Assembly (NCBI RefSeq): GCF_000146285.1
Contig: NZ_GL385912.1
Span: 1,472,336-1,536,335, forward strand
Direction of reading: 5' to 3'
From: Mobiluncus curtisii subsp. curtisii ATCC 35241
Lineage (GTDB): Bacteria > Actinomycetota > Actinomycetes > Actinomycetales > Actinomycetaceae
Length of the DNA stretch: 64,000 nucleotides
The position numbers and the translations under genes were made by a program. Below are positions 25,007-34,557 of the stretch, piece after piece (positions within the stretch are counted from its first letter, which is position 1; each line of letters starts with the position of its first letter). The notes under the pieces are model-generated. The model was not told the DNA's origin. It did not search any database and saw nothing but the letters and a program-made list of their open reading frames with translations.

Positions 25007-25053
25007 CGGAAGATATCTCCTCGATAGAAGGGGTGGGCGAAGGACCAGCTCCA

Positions 25054-25092
25054 ATTTTAGCTCATTGCTTTCGTGCCAGCTACTGTTTTTTA
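25054..25092 (-). promoter_or_regulatory. Candidate promoter of the ABC-F gene with upstream A-tract
   Basis: TAAAAT (25059-25054) could be a -10 box. At 17 bases distance lies the weak -35 TAGCTG (25082-25077), directly preceded by TAAAAAACAG (25092-25083). An AT-rich tract next to a -35 box is the arrangement bound by WhiB7 in antibiotic-responsive actinobacterial promoters. The -35 match is poor. The rest of 25093-25369 shows no other clear feature. Confidence 0.35.
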
Positions 25093-25369
25093 GGTGCCGG
25101 CGTCCCTGTCACAAGGGCGGTTTTGTCGCGTTTTAAGTTGCGGGCGCGGTGGTGATGGGCGGTTGTTGGCTGGACGTGCTCGAGGTGTTTTTGCGTTGAG
25201 ATATGGGCGGTGGTAGTCCCGAAATCGCCTGTGTGGATGCATAGAATGTTTTGTGGTGGCTGTGTGGTTCTATGGGAAACGCACAACTCGGCGGCTTTTT
25301 AGGCTCTCGATACCTCGTGAGGGTGAATCGTTAAAGACGCGAAAAGATAGAAATAGGAAAGACACGGCA

Positions 25370-27007
25370 ATGACTTCTGAGCAATACCCCGGTTTCCCTC
25401 CCGATGGTGCCCCCAACGGCGTTCCGCCGCAGACACCCAACGGAGTCCCGCCGCAGGCTTCTGGGCCGGCGCCCTCCACTTTCTCAAACCAGCCGGCGGC
25501 ACTCCAGAATCAACCGACAGCGCCAAATGAGCCGGTCTATCAGGCGCCTTCGGGATACGTGGTTGCGAATGGGCAGTTGGCGGCTGCCCCGGCGACTAAG
25601 TCGCGCCGAGGGCTGGTAATTGGTATTTTGGCTGTCTCGCTGGTTCTGGTGTTGGCGGTGGTGCTTTTTATCCTGTTGTTTACTGGGGTTCTTTCCTTGC
25701 CCGGTGGCTCTAAGGCAGCGGGTGGGTCTGCGAGTGCGTCTCCAGACGATGTTATCTCCGGGCTGACCCAGTCCGAGAAAGAACCGGAACTCATAGACAT
25801 GGGCAATGATCTCGGCAAGTTTTACGCCTTTATTGGGGACACACTGCTGGCTACGGACGGAGATGAGGTCTGGGCGTTTAGTCTCAAGTCGCAGAAAGAG
25901 GTCTGGCGCAGTGATGACGCTATCAAGGCGCTGAACTGTGACTCAGAGTATGATGCTTTGTTTGCCTATCAGGCTGAATCGAACTCTAACTTGGCACTGA
26001 TGAGCTGCTCTTCCGATACAACAACCCACTATGCCGTGATTTCTGCCAAGGACGGCAAAGTTGTTACCAAGAAAGAACTGAATCTCGATGAAGTCAGTTC
26101 TTTCATGGAGATACTAAAGGATGGTGGCCTCGTGACCTGCGAGAACAGCGAGCTTACCCGCTACGAAGGCGTGGCCAGTGCCAAAGAGAAACTATGGAGC
26201 CAGCCGGTGGAGGACTGTGGGTACGGTGTTCGGGAATATGATTCCGGGTGGCTCAGGATGACATGGGAGGGTGAAGACTGGGGTCAGCTGTTTAACTTGC
26301 GGGATGGCTCGCAACCTGCAGGGGCACAGACTTTCATCGATTCGATTGAGAATCTGGAGGAAGATTCCTATTCGTTCACACCGTTAGCAAAAGGCAACTT
26401 TGCCGTTGAGTACTACACAGAAACAGGCGGGGACACCTCTGTGGAACATGCGGTTATAGTGGACGCACAAGGCACGCCGCTTTCCCAGACTTATGACAAC
26501 GCATTTTTCTCGATTACAGACGATGAACGGGTGGTATTGGCGATTTCCTACGAGTTTACAGACGACTACAAATTGAAGAAGTCCACGCGTCTGGATCCTG
26601 CGAACGGTCAGGAACTGTGGACCAATGAGGATGCCGCAATCGGCTGTGCCTTAGGAGCGGATAAACAGTTCATTTGGGGGTGGAACTTCCTCTGCGGCGG
26701 TGGCGGAGCCCCGGAGGGTAACAAGGGGCTGTTGCTTGATACCAATACCGGCAAATCCGTGCCGATGGGGGATCTTAGAAATGTCCAAGATGTCCACCGT
26801 ACCGATAATGGTTTCATTCTCGAGACTTGCAATTACGAAAATGCGGAAATAAAGCTCACATCCTTTGCCTGGAAGGATGGAGAATTTGTGAGACTGTGGA
26901 GCCAGGAATACAAAAATATTCCTTATTTCACCGAATATCAGCATCGGCTTTATGCCACTTCTCCGGGGGATGGCAACGGAATCGGGGGCTACCTCGGATA
27001 CAAATAG
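25370..27007 (+). CDS. Membrane-anchored protein with proline-rich N-terminus and beta-propeller-like exterior
   Basis: 545 residues from the ATG at 25370, which follows AGGAAAG; the longer upstream frame was rejected. Residues 1-75 are Pro/Gln/Asn-rich with repeated NGVPPQ units. A membrane helix spans about 81-108. The outer domain has repeated strands of the PQQ/WD type (DEVWAFSLKSQKEVWRS, ANGQELWTNEDA, FAWKDGEFVRLWSQ), suggesting a beta-propeller. Many Cys residues could form disulphides. Function unknown; such proteins are often sensors or envelope scaffolds. Confidence 0.8.
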   Translation: MTSEQYPGFPPDGAPNGVPPQTPNGVPPQASGPAPSTFSNQPAALQNQPTAPNEPVYQAPSGYVVANGQLAAAPATKSRRGLVIGILAVSLVLVLAVVLFILLFTGVLSLPGGSKAAGGSASASPDDVISGLTQSEKEPELIDMGNDLGKFYAFIGDTLLATDGDEVWAFSLKSQKEVWRSDDAIKALNCDSEYDALFAYQAESNSNLALMSCSSDTTTHYAVISAKDGKVVTKKELNLDEVSSFMEILKDGGLVTCENSELTRYEGVASAKEKLWSQPVEDCGYGVREYDSGWLRMTWEGEDWGQLFNLRDGSQPAGAQTFIDSIENLEEDSYSFTPLAKGNFAVEYYTETGGDTSVEHAVIVDAQGTPLSQTYDNAFFSITDDERVVLAISYEFTDDYKLKKSTRLDPANGQELWTNEDAAIGCALGADKQFIWGWNFLCGGGGAPEGNKGLLLDTNTGKSVPMGDLRNVQDVHRTDNGFILETCNYENAEIKLTSFAWKDGEFVRLWSQEYKNIPYFTEYQHRLYATSPGDGNGIGGYLGYK

Positions 27008-27061
27008 GAACACTAAGCGCGAGTCAGTCGGTGCTCCCTACTAGCTAGCCCCCTGGGGGCG

Positions 27062-27499
27062 CTAGTGTTCGCTAGGTGTCTCGGGGTCAGGGGATGCCAC
27101 GGCATCTTTTGGGGTTTTCGGGTGGCGTTTATCGAGGTAGTGCGCGGCGCAGGAAGCGATGACGAGCAGGCTGAAAAGATTCCATGCAAACGCGGCAAAG
27201 CCGGAAAGCGGCTCGTTTTCCTGAGATGTCAAAAATGCGATTCCGAGAAGCACAGCCAGCAACACGTCAACTACGTAAACCCATGATTGGTTTACATTCA
27301 CGGTTTGTTTCCCTGCCAGAACGCTTGCCATTATCAGTATCACGAAAGAAAAGACTGCCCACCACCGAGGGATGACCGGCTCTCCCAAAACCTTAAACAG
27401 AACAGCCGACGTGGCAATACCGAGAACGACAATGATTGCGAGCGTGGCGAACCGCGACACTTTGCTACGCTGATTAGCTAGTTCCTTCATAGGTGGCAT
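27062..27499 (-). CDS. Small four-helix membrane protein of unknown function
   Basis: About 145 residues from the ATG at 27499. Four hydrophobic segments are visible (FATLAIIVVLGIATSAVLF, WWAVFSFVILIMASVLAG, VYVVDVLLAVLLGIAFL, FAWNLFSLLVIASCAAHYL). The tail is Pro/Asp-rich (KTPKDAVASPDPETPSEH). A longer frame from 27613 adds a Cys/Pro/Arg-rich stretch with no good ribosome-binding site and was rejected. It converges with the preceding gene. Confidence 0.65.
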   Translation of the reverse strand: MPPMKELANQRSKVSRFATLAIIVVLGIATSAVLFKVLGEPVIPRWWAVFSFVILIMASVLAGKQTVNVNQSWVYVVDVLLAVLLGIAFLTSQENEPLSGFAAFAWNLFSLLVIASCAAHYLDKRHPKTPKDAVASPDPETPSEH

Positions 27500-27698
27500 T
27501 TTCTCACTTCGATTTCTATCAATCAAGAGGGTATGGTCCGGGAGTCTGTGGGGGCTGCCGCAGCAGGGTGGGGCGGGACGTTTAAGGTGCAGTGCCACTG
27601 GCGGTGCCGTCAAACCAGATTATGATGGTTTTGAAGGGCAAATTCTTTAACATTAATATCGCATTTCTACTGTTCAAAGCAATTTAGGGAGCGATTTT

Positions 27699-27782
27699 AG
27701 GTCAATCTGACCTTATTTGTTAAGTCAAAGTGATTTTTTTTATATGCCATGGTATTGACGTGTGTGTATCGCTAGCAATACT
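27699..27782 (+). promoter_or_regulatory. Promoter of the pilus operon with an upstream palindrome
   Basis: TTGACG (27755-27760), 16 bases, then AATACT (27777-27782) form a plausible promoter for the adhesin gene starting at 27840. AGGTCA-ATC-TGACCT (27699-27713) is a perfect inverted repeat about 40 bases upstream and may bind a regulator. The region 27500-27698 shows nothing else. Confidence 0.5.
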
Positions 27783-27839
27783 ATGGCACGAAAAAAAGAA
27801 TCACGGATTATGACCACGAGCGTTCAGGGAAGGATTGCA

Positions 27840-28856
27840 ATGGCTTCTATGCGAACAAAGCGTCTGGCAAGTTTTGTGCTGGCACCGTGCATAGTGCTAA
27901 CTGCCTTGGCTTTTACCTTGCCTGCACTGACGGTTGCCGAGAACGCGGCGGCGGCGACTGGGCAATCCGCGAAGCCTAACACCGGACCGATTGGGACAGA
28001 CAACGATCCCTGGCCACAGTCCTTTCCCCGGGACACGGACATGAGCCAAGTGTCAAAAATGAAGCAGGGACGTATCGCGCTGGTTTTTGATTTTGATCCG
28101 CGCTACACCTGGGAGACCATGGGCGGAAACCGGATACCTCAGGGCAGGAATCAAAAAACCACGCGTAACTTCGACCAGTCCGAACAGATTAAAAAATATC
28201 TGAAAAACTTGGAGGGCGCCCCGGTACAGGTGGGGATATACACTTTTGACCGTTTTGACCGTACTGACAGGTACCAAAACGTAGCCTGGGCAAACACCCC
28301 GGATTTGCCCGCGACATCACTGGAAAACAAAGATGGCTTCGACAAAGTGATGGCGAAACTGGACTCCTTGGATGCCACCGACGGTACGGGAAGGCGTAAA
28401 GGGGATGGCACCGCTGCTGACGACGTGTCCAACCAGGAGCAGGGATTGCAAAAGGTACTGAACGATATGGATAAGTACCACTACACGGACGTGTTCCTCT
28501 TTACCGTGGGTATGCCAAACAAATGTGGGGTACACGATGGGGGATGTCCGGACGTCATAAAAAACCTCACCGAGGATCAAAAGAAATTCCTAAAGAAATC
28601 TGGTGCGCTTAAGGATGATGGCACCTCAGCTATCACCGAGCCGCATCGGTGGACGTACAAGAGCGACCCTGCAATTGCAGCCGCGGTGAAAGCCTACGAA
28701 ATTCAGAAAAAAGGTGCCAAGCTGCGCCTCATGCATATGTACGTCAACTGGGGAATCAACGACCGCGCTTTTCAGTATGCGGGGTACATGCTGGGTGAAA
28801 AATCGAAGGCACCATTGTCCCCGGTCCGCTGGGAGCCGAAGACCATGTTAAGTTGA
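27840..28856 (+). CDS. Giant pilus tip adhesin, fragment 1 (signal peptide and vWA-like domain)
   Basis: The ATG at 27840 follows GGGAAGGA; earlier in-frame ATGs lie in the promoter or lack a site. The first 45 residues are a signal peptide (KRLASFVLAPCIVLTALAF, cleavage near AAAA). A von Willebrand A-like domain follows (RIALVFDFDPRY, VQVGIYTFDRF, DVFLFTVGMPN, AKLRLMHMYVNW), but the DxSxS metal site is not present. The frame ends abruptly at TGA 28854-28856, while homologous-looking sequence continues in the -1 frame from about 28835. One lost G in TGGGAG would explain the shift. Probably the first part of one ~2,550-residue tip protein. Confidence 0.75.
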   Translation: MASMRTKRLASFVLAPCIVLTALAFTLPALTVAENAAAATGQSAKPNTGPIGTDNDPWPQSFPRDTDMSQVSKMKQGRIALVFDFDPRYTWETMGGNRIPQGRNQKTTRNFDQSEQIKKYLKNLEGAPVQVGIYTFDRFDRTDRYQNVAWANTPDLPATSLENKDGFDKVMAKLDSLDATDGTGRRKGDGTAADDVSNQEQGLQKVLNDMDKYHYTDVFLFTVGMPNKCGVHDGGCPDVIKNLTEDQKKFLKKSGALKDDGTSAITEPHRWTYKSDPAIAAAVKAYEIQKKGAKLRLMHMYVNWGINDRAFQYAGYMLGEKSKAPLSPVRWEPKTMLS

Positions 28857-31800
28857 ATATCCCTGAGAGCATCAAAGACCAGTGGGTGACCATTCGTCAC
28901 GCCGGGAATTTGGGGCTATACCACAGCGATAGAAGCATGATAGATGGGAGATATGACGGTAAAAAGATTGTGGAGGCGTGTAACAATTGGCACGGCTTGG
29001 GGACGCTTGACCTTCCCAAAAGAGATGGCTTTGCCCAAGATATTAAGCTCGGTGGAAACAATGGAAACCAATATTGTAACCACGTGCGTGATGGTAAGTT
29101 CGGTAAAACTGTGGTGGACTGGTTACAGAAGGCTCAAGGTCTAGCGGTAATTAATGACCAGGTTGACCAAGATTTACGCTTTATCAAGCCCAACGCGAAT
29201 CGACAATTTAGCATCAAAGTTGCGGGCGGCAACGATACCTCCGTGAAAACCGCCGCGGACGGCTTCTTTGATCATGATGGTGCGGATGGTCAGGTCACAG
29301 AAGTTAAGTTTACCCAACCCTCGCCCCGCGAGCAGATTACGCCTTTCAAAGGCACGGATCATAAACTGCATAATGCCCGCTGCCATGGGTGGAACGCGGG
29401 GAAAAAACCGGAGACGTTCTATCCTGAAGACATTAATGACCCAAATGGTATCCCTATTGGTTTTAAATTCACGGATGAACAGCTAAATGTGAGCCGCGCC
29501 GGATATCAGCTAGCTAAGTGTGCGGTGTATTCCCGTCCTTTCCAGGAAGTAGAGATTGTCAAGCGTGCCATCACTGCTAAAGACGACCCGATAAATACTG
29601 TGCTGGGTCCGGGGAAAGTAAAAGAAAACAATCAAGTGGTGACTAAGCCGGGAGCGAAATACGAATTCGCGTGGAAATGCGTTGATCCCCTGAACCATGA
29701 TGTCAACAAAGTGATTTCTTCCAGTGAGGGAATTCCCGCAGGTAAACGTACTCTGGAGATAAAAGGAAAGGTCAACAACCTCTACGAATGGGAACCCCTG
29801 GGAATCGGCAAAACTATAACTGAGAACAATCAGCCAAAGTCGATGCTGCCTGTAGGAGCCAAGTGTGAGGTTACAGAAAAGATTAAACTGCCCGCAGGCT
29901 ATTACGCAGACGAGCGAGAAAACGCGGCAAAGGCTAACCAACTCTATACCTCAGAAAATCGTGTGGAGGGACGTAACTATCAGATAGAGATCCCCGCTAA
30001 CGCCTCGGACCAGGAAAAGCAACACCCCGGGAGCGTAGGTCAGGCGCAAAACAAGGATAAACAAGCAACCGGGGGTCACACTTTTGGTGCCACTATCCGT
30101 TATGAACAAGGCAGTATTACCGCTTCTGGGGTTTCTCCGATTTCCCAACTGGTTTCCACGACTACTTACCGTTCCCGCAAGGCAGGAATTCATTTCACCC
30201 TGAAATTAGATAATCCCGAGAACGATCCTGCCTACGACACGGTTTTGGCTAAAGAAAAAGCTAAAACCGCACGTAATGGCGTAACTCTGGTGCCGGTTTA
30301 CTACAACTGCCGGTTTATGCCCGACCCGAAGAAACCCTTGGAATTACCGGAAACTAATCAGGGCTACATTCCTACCCCGGTGCAAAGTGGGTGGATGTAT
30401 GTTCCCGTCAAGCAAGGGGAAGCCACCGGCGAAGCCTACATCGGTTACCAAGGAGTTAACGAGCGAGGTGAACTGCCGAAACAGGGCGGTCAGGAAGTCA
30501 AGGTTCCGACCTGGCCGGTAGGAACACACTGCCTGTTTTCTACGGTGGCGCCTCCGGAGGCTGAACAGCAAAGCACGGGACGTCCGCTCGATTTGCCCGG
30601 TTTCACCAGTACTGAGAAATACTCCTCTACCGTATGCGCGGGTCATGACTATCAACCCGGTGACGGAGAAATTGAGTGCGGTAAAAACTATTTCTGGGTC
30701 GGCAGTGATAGAGAGCACACCATCAAATTAACCCAAGAATTTTATCGTCAACATGGACAATTGGAAGTTTCCAAAGTTTTGAAAGGCTCGGCGATTAGCC
30801 AGGGTCTCGCCACGCCTTACGAAATGAAGTTAGGTTGCCAGCAGGAACGGGTGAAATTACCTGTAAATGATAACGGTCTCACCCGTGGCAATGATGGTTC
30901 CTACACCTTCACCGTGAAGCCCGGAGAGCCACGAACGATACAGGGAGTACCCGCAGCGGCTAACTGTCAGCTGAGCGAGACTAATTCCAATAAAACCAAG
31001 ATACGTAATGTTACAGTCACGATTCCTCGGACTCAGGAAATAGCTCCGCTGAAAGATTTGTCGAAGCCCCATCAGGTTGAGGTGGAAAACACCCTGGAGT
31101 ACACGCCGGGAAGCCTGAAAATTACCCACAAAGGCACATATGACAATAACCTGACCTCCGCGATGCAAGAACAAATTCAGAACCAAAATCGCAATATAGA
31201 GCTTCGTTGTACTGATTTGGATGGCAAAGTTACTACCCAGTCCGTGCAGTTGCATCCGGGAGACACATCTGTGATACCGAACCTATCCGCGGGTTCCAAA
31301 TGTGTTGTCAGCGCCGATACCAGTGGATTTAGTGTGCAAACCCAGGATGACCCGAATGCGGGACCATCGGAGCATTACATACAGGTGGCATCAAAACCGG
31401 TGGAAGTCACGATTAACCCAGGCAGTAATGAGAGCACCGTCGAATCTTCGTTTTCGCATCTCACTGCCGGGGAACTCACTATATTTTCGCGAGTAAAGCA
31501 GTGGCCGGCTTACGGTGCGGTAAGAGGGAAACTGCCACGGAATGTTTCTGCGGAGATAACCTGTGGAAGTCAAAGTTATTGGACTAAAACGTTAGATTTG
31601 GACATGACGGTACCGTCTACCATTAGTGGTACGAATTTGCCGGAAAACACTGCATGTAAGCTGCACGTAAAGGTGTTCAATACTTGGCCCACCGAGATTG
31701 AGGGCACGACCGAGTTCAAAGCTGGTGCCGGAAACAAGCTGACGGCAGCCAATTCACCCGCTGAAGAGTTCGATTTCACAACCCCGCGTTCCAATCAGAC

Positions 31801-34555
31801 GGGTACTTCTCTGGTGCTGGCTCATAGCTTCCGCGAGGCTCAATCCACGGCGAAATTCCGCCTCGATACACCCCAGATGTGGACCAGCGCAGACGAAAAT
31901 GCCAATACCGGAGTGAAGGTGCCTGATTCCTGGAAAGCGGCCCTTTTGAAAGGCATGAGCGCAGTGCCTAATGAAGTAACCTGCAAACTGGGCAACGATA
32001 CTGTTTCTCGACCCGTAAATCTCGACCCCCAGGGCAACTTCGCACAGACTCAGGTGCCTCGTGGCTGGAAGTGTCAAGCGGCAGTCAGCCCAAGACTTCT
32101 AAAAATTGCGGGTACCGACCTCAAAGAGTCGAAATGGAGCCCGAGCGGTCCTGCCGGCGCAACTGCGAAAAATTTTGATGCGAAAGTGGCAGGCGCTGAC
32201 CCGCAGGCTCCCGTGACATTGGACTGGACCGCAGGTGATGAATTTTCGGCAACGCTGAGTAATACATACCGTGTCCAATTGGCATCCTTTAATGTTAAAA
32301 AGAAAGTCGGTGGCGAGGGCGTCGGCGCGATTCCAGCGGAATACCAGTTTAAGATTCATTATTCGTGCACATTGAATGGTGAAACTATAGATCTTCCCGC
32401 GCCGGCTAACATTAACGATAAAACAGCTGAAGCCTACGAAGTGGTCAATGGCAACAACAGTGCCTGGGACGCAGCCGCACACCTCAAGAAAGACCTCGAA
32501 AAGCGTTTCAGCGGTACTTTGCAGACCGAAAAAACCGGTGACATCGTGCGGTTCCAGCAGGGTGAATGGCATCCTATCGACGCCCTACTAGCCGGTGCGG
32601 TCTGCACAGTTTACGAGGACGCCGCCGCTAAAGTCGATTCTTCGCGTCTGGATAATTATTGGGAGCTTGCCGCTGGCTATCGCGGTCGTGAACCCGCTGC
32701 CAAGTGCGAGGCTGATTCGAAAAAGTGTACTCCGACCTCGGAAACTAATAATGACGGTTTGGGCGGGGCAAAGGTATTTTTGCCTACAGACACATCGTCT
32801 CAGGCTAATAGTTTCTATAAAGATAAACAGAATGCTACAAACGACCACGGAATTCCTTTGAATCCCCAGGTTCCACAAAAATTCCCGGAAAACTTCGCCG
32901 GTACGGTAGTGGCGTGGAACAACTACACCTTTGATAAGGCGAAGAAACTGCGTTTGACAATGAAGCTGGAGGGAAACGGTAAAGAATTGCTCGCCGGACA
33001 AACTCTGCACACGCGGTTGTATTGTCAACCTCCTGCTATGCGTGACCAAAACAAGAGACTGGTAGCTTCCCAGTCCACGAAGGGTCGCAACGTGATTAAC
33101 GCAGATCTGGAATTCAAGGTGACTCCGGACGCACTGAGGTTGGGTCGCATAGATGCCACCAGTGATGTCAAATTACCGGTGAATTATAAGTGCGTTATCG
33201 CGCAAAAGATGTTCTCTTTGGGTGATGGTCTGGCTACCATCCGACTCAGTGCAGACAGCGGTCCGGACAGTATCCAGCCACAATCCAGCGCCCCAGCAGA
33301 TTTAGGCACGGGAACAACAGGCAGCACGCCAGTAAAAAGTAATTCTGCCACCACAGAGCAACTCCAGGAATTCTTTACTTCCCGCGACGATCCCGACGCT
33401 ACTGGAAAGAAAATCGAGTTTAAGGAATATACGGCAGACGATAGGAATCTGTTCCAAGGGGCAGATGAAAACTATATTGCGGCTTTCCAGATGCCCGCAA
33501 AACTCCAGGAAGGTGCCACTGTCGGTTTCACTTTGACAAATCTGTTGTCCCGACCGGGTGTGGACTTTACGGTAGCGCACCAGCTCATCGACAATGTCAG
33601 CGGTTACTACAACTTGGGCGGGAAGCTAAACGATGCTCACGCGCTTAGCTATAAACTCGCATATGAATGCCAGGATCAGTACCTGAAGGAAAAATACCAG
33701 GACGGCGGAACAGAGAAAACTCGCCCGCTTACCTATCAGGGAGAAGTTGCGCTGGGCGTGAACCGAGAGGTTCAGCTTTTCGCAGCCGCAGACCCGAATG
33801 CCGCCAGTAGTGGCACAGCGGGCTCCGGGCAGCCTAAATTTATTCCTGCCAGCTCGAGTTGCGCATTTTGGTTAAACAATGCGGGGAACGATCCAATAGC
33901 CGGATATCCGGCAGTGCAGCTGTTGACCAGCAGCATGGTGCAGGGCGATGCCAAGTTGGCAGGTCGTTTCCGTAACCAACGTAAGTCTGCCGAGCGCGAT
34001 CCCGGTCAGCTCAAAGCCAAACCGATAGTTTTTGAAAAAGATCCTAGTGCGACAGCTAACTCGGGAAATTCTGGTGCCACCGCGCCGAACGGCGTCGCTT
34101 CGGGGAATAGCAGTCAGCCGGCAAACCCTGCTAAAGCGGGAGAAAAAGCCACACCGTTGAAAGCGAAACTCACCTTTGATACTTGGTACTTTACAGAACG
34201 CCAGGAGCTGAGCCTGAGCACCTATACTTACGGGGCAAAAGCCGATGAGGCAATCGCGCCGGGCACTAAGTTTACCTACGAATACACCTGCAATTATCCC
34301 CAACTTCCGGGAATGACTTTCGATGGGGCAACGCGCAAGCTCGAAGGCATAAGTCTGGGTGACCGGGTCAGTCTGGGGCAGGATACCAGTGAGCCCTGCG
34401 ATAGAGCTCCGTCCGGCGGGGGGACAGCTGTGTCTAGCCAGCCAGGAGGACCTGCCCCCGCTCCCAAACAGTGTGTTAAACGAGTAGTACCCGCGGAACC
34501 TCATGCACCGTCACCGGACACCAACCGAGTCGCCCGGCAGCACAGAACTATCTGA
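28853..34555 (+). CDS. Giant pilus tip adhesin, fragment 2 (repeat domains)
   Basis: A 1900-codon open frame that starts only with TTG and has no ribosome-binding site, so it is read as the continuation of fragment 1. It begins with the rest of the vWA region (ESIKDQWVTIRHAGNLG). A series of DUF5979-like beta domains follows, each starting with a strand such as GQLEVSKVLKG, GSLKITHKGTY or ASFNVKKKVGG and ending with a Cys in a GAxC-type loop (VPAAANCQL, LSAGSKCVV, LAGAVCTV). Paired Cys suggest one disulphide per domain. The frame ends at 34555 after an out-of-frame tail (HAPSPDTNRVARQHRTI); a -1 shift near 34496 leads into fragment 3. Confidence 0.75.
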   Translation: MNIPESIKDQWVTIRHAGNLGLYHSDRSMIDGRYDGKKIVEACNNWHGLGTLDLPKRDGFAQDIKLGGNNGNQYCNHVRDGKFGKTVVDWLQKAQGLAVINDQVDQDLRFIKPNANRQFSIKVAGGNDTSVKTAADGFFDHDGADGQVTEVKFTQPSPREQITPFKGTDHKLHNARCHGWNAGKKPETFYPEDINDPNGIPIGFKFTDEQLNVSRAGYQLAKCAVYSRPFQEVEIVKRAITAKDDPINTVLGPGKVKENNQVVTKPGAKYEFAWKCVDPLNHDVNKVISSSEGIPAGKRTLEIKGKVNNLYEWEPLGIGKTITENNQPKSMLPVGAKCEVTEKIKLPAGYYADERENAAKANQLYTSENRVEGRNYQIEIPANASDQEKQHPGSVGQAQNKDKQATGGHTFGATIRYEQGSITASGVSPISQLVSTTTYRSRKAGIHFTLKLDNPENDPAYDTVLAKEKAKTARNGVTLVPVYYNCRFMPDPKKPLELPETNQGYIPTPVQSGWMYVPVKQGEATGEAYIGYQGVNERGELPKQGGQEVKVPTWPVGTHCLFSTVAPPEAEQQSTGRPLDLPGFTSTEKYSSTVCAGHDYQPGDGEIECGKNYFWVGSDREHTIKLTQEFYRQHGQLEVSKVLKGSAISQGLATPYEMKLGCQQERVKLPVNDNGLTRGNDGSYTFTVKPGEPRTIQGVPAAANCQLSETNSNKTKIRNVTVTIPRTQEIAPLKDLSKPHQVEVENTLEYTPGSLKITHKGTYDNNLTSAMQEQIQNQNRNIELRCTDLDGKVTTQSVQLHPGDTSVIPNLSAGSKCVVSADTSGFSVQTQDDPNAGPSEHYIQVASKPVEVTINPGSNESTVESSFSHLTAGELTIFSRVKQWPAYGAVRGKLPRNVSAEITCGSQSYWTKTLDLDMTVPSTISGTNLPENTACKLHVKVFNTWPTEIEGTTEFKAGAGNKLTAANSPAEEFDFTTPRSNQTGTSLVLAHSFREAQSTAKFRLDTPQMWTSADENANTGVKVPDSWKAALLKGMSAVPNEVTCKLGNDTVSRPVNLDPQGNFAQTQVPRGWKCQAAVSPRLLKIAGTDLKESKWSPSGPAGATAKNFDAKVAGADPQAPVTLDWTAGDEFSATLSNTYRVQLASFNVKKKVGGEGVGAIPAEYQFKIHYSCTLNGETIDLPAPANINDKTAEAYEVVNGNNSAWDAAAHLKKDLEKRFSGTLQTEKTGDIVRFQQGEWHPIDALLAGAVCTVYEDAAAKVDSSRLDNYWELAAGYRGREPAAKCEADSKKCTPTSETNNDGLGGAKVFLPTDTSSQANSFYKDKQNATNDHGIPLNPQVPQKFPENFAGTVVAWNNYTFDKAKKLRLTMKLEGNGKELLAGQTLHTRLYCQPPAMRDQNKRLVASQSTKGRNVINADLEFKVTPDALRLGRIDATSDVKLPVNYKCVIAQKMFSLGDGLATIRLSADSGPDSIQPQSSAPADLGTGTTGSTPVKSNSATTEQLQEFFTSRDDPDATGKKIEFKEYTADDRNLFQGADENYIAAFQMPAKLQEGATVGFTLTNLLSRPGVDFTVAHQLIDNVSGYYNLGGKLNDAHALSYKLAYECQDQYLKEKYQDGGTEKTRPLTYQGEVALGVNREVQLFAAADPNAASSGTAGSGQPKFIPASSSCAFWLNNAGNDPIAGYPAVQLLTSSMVQGDAKLAGRFRNQRKSAERDPGQLKAKPIVFEKDPSATANSGNSGATAPNGVASGNSSQPANPAKAGEKATPLKAKLTFDTWYFTERQELSLSTYTYGAKADEAIAPGTKFTYEYTCNYPQLPGMTFDGATRKLEGISLGDRVSLGQDTSEPCDRAPSGGGTAVSSQPGGPAPAPKQCVKRVVPAEPHAPSPDTNRVARQHRTI

Positions 34556-34557
34556 AT

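Noticed and set aside
28844-28860. Programmed -1 frameshift between adhesin fragments 1 and 2
   Set aside because: No slippery heptamer or downstream structure is evident; loss of one G in a short G-run explains the change better.
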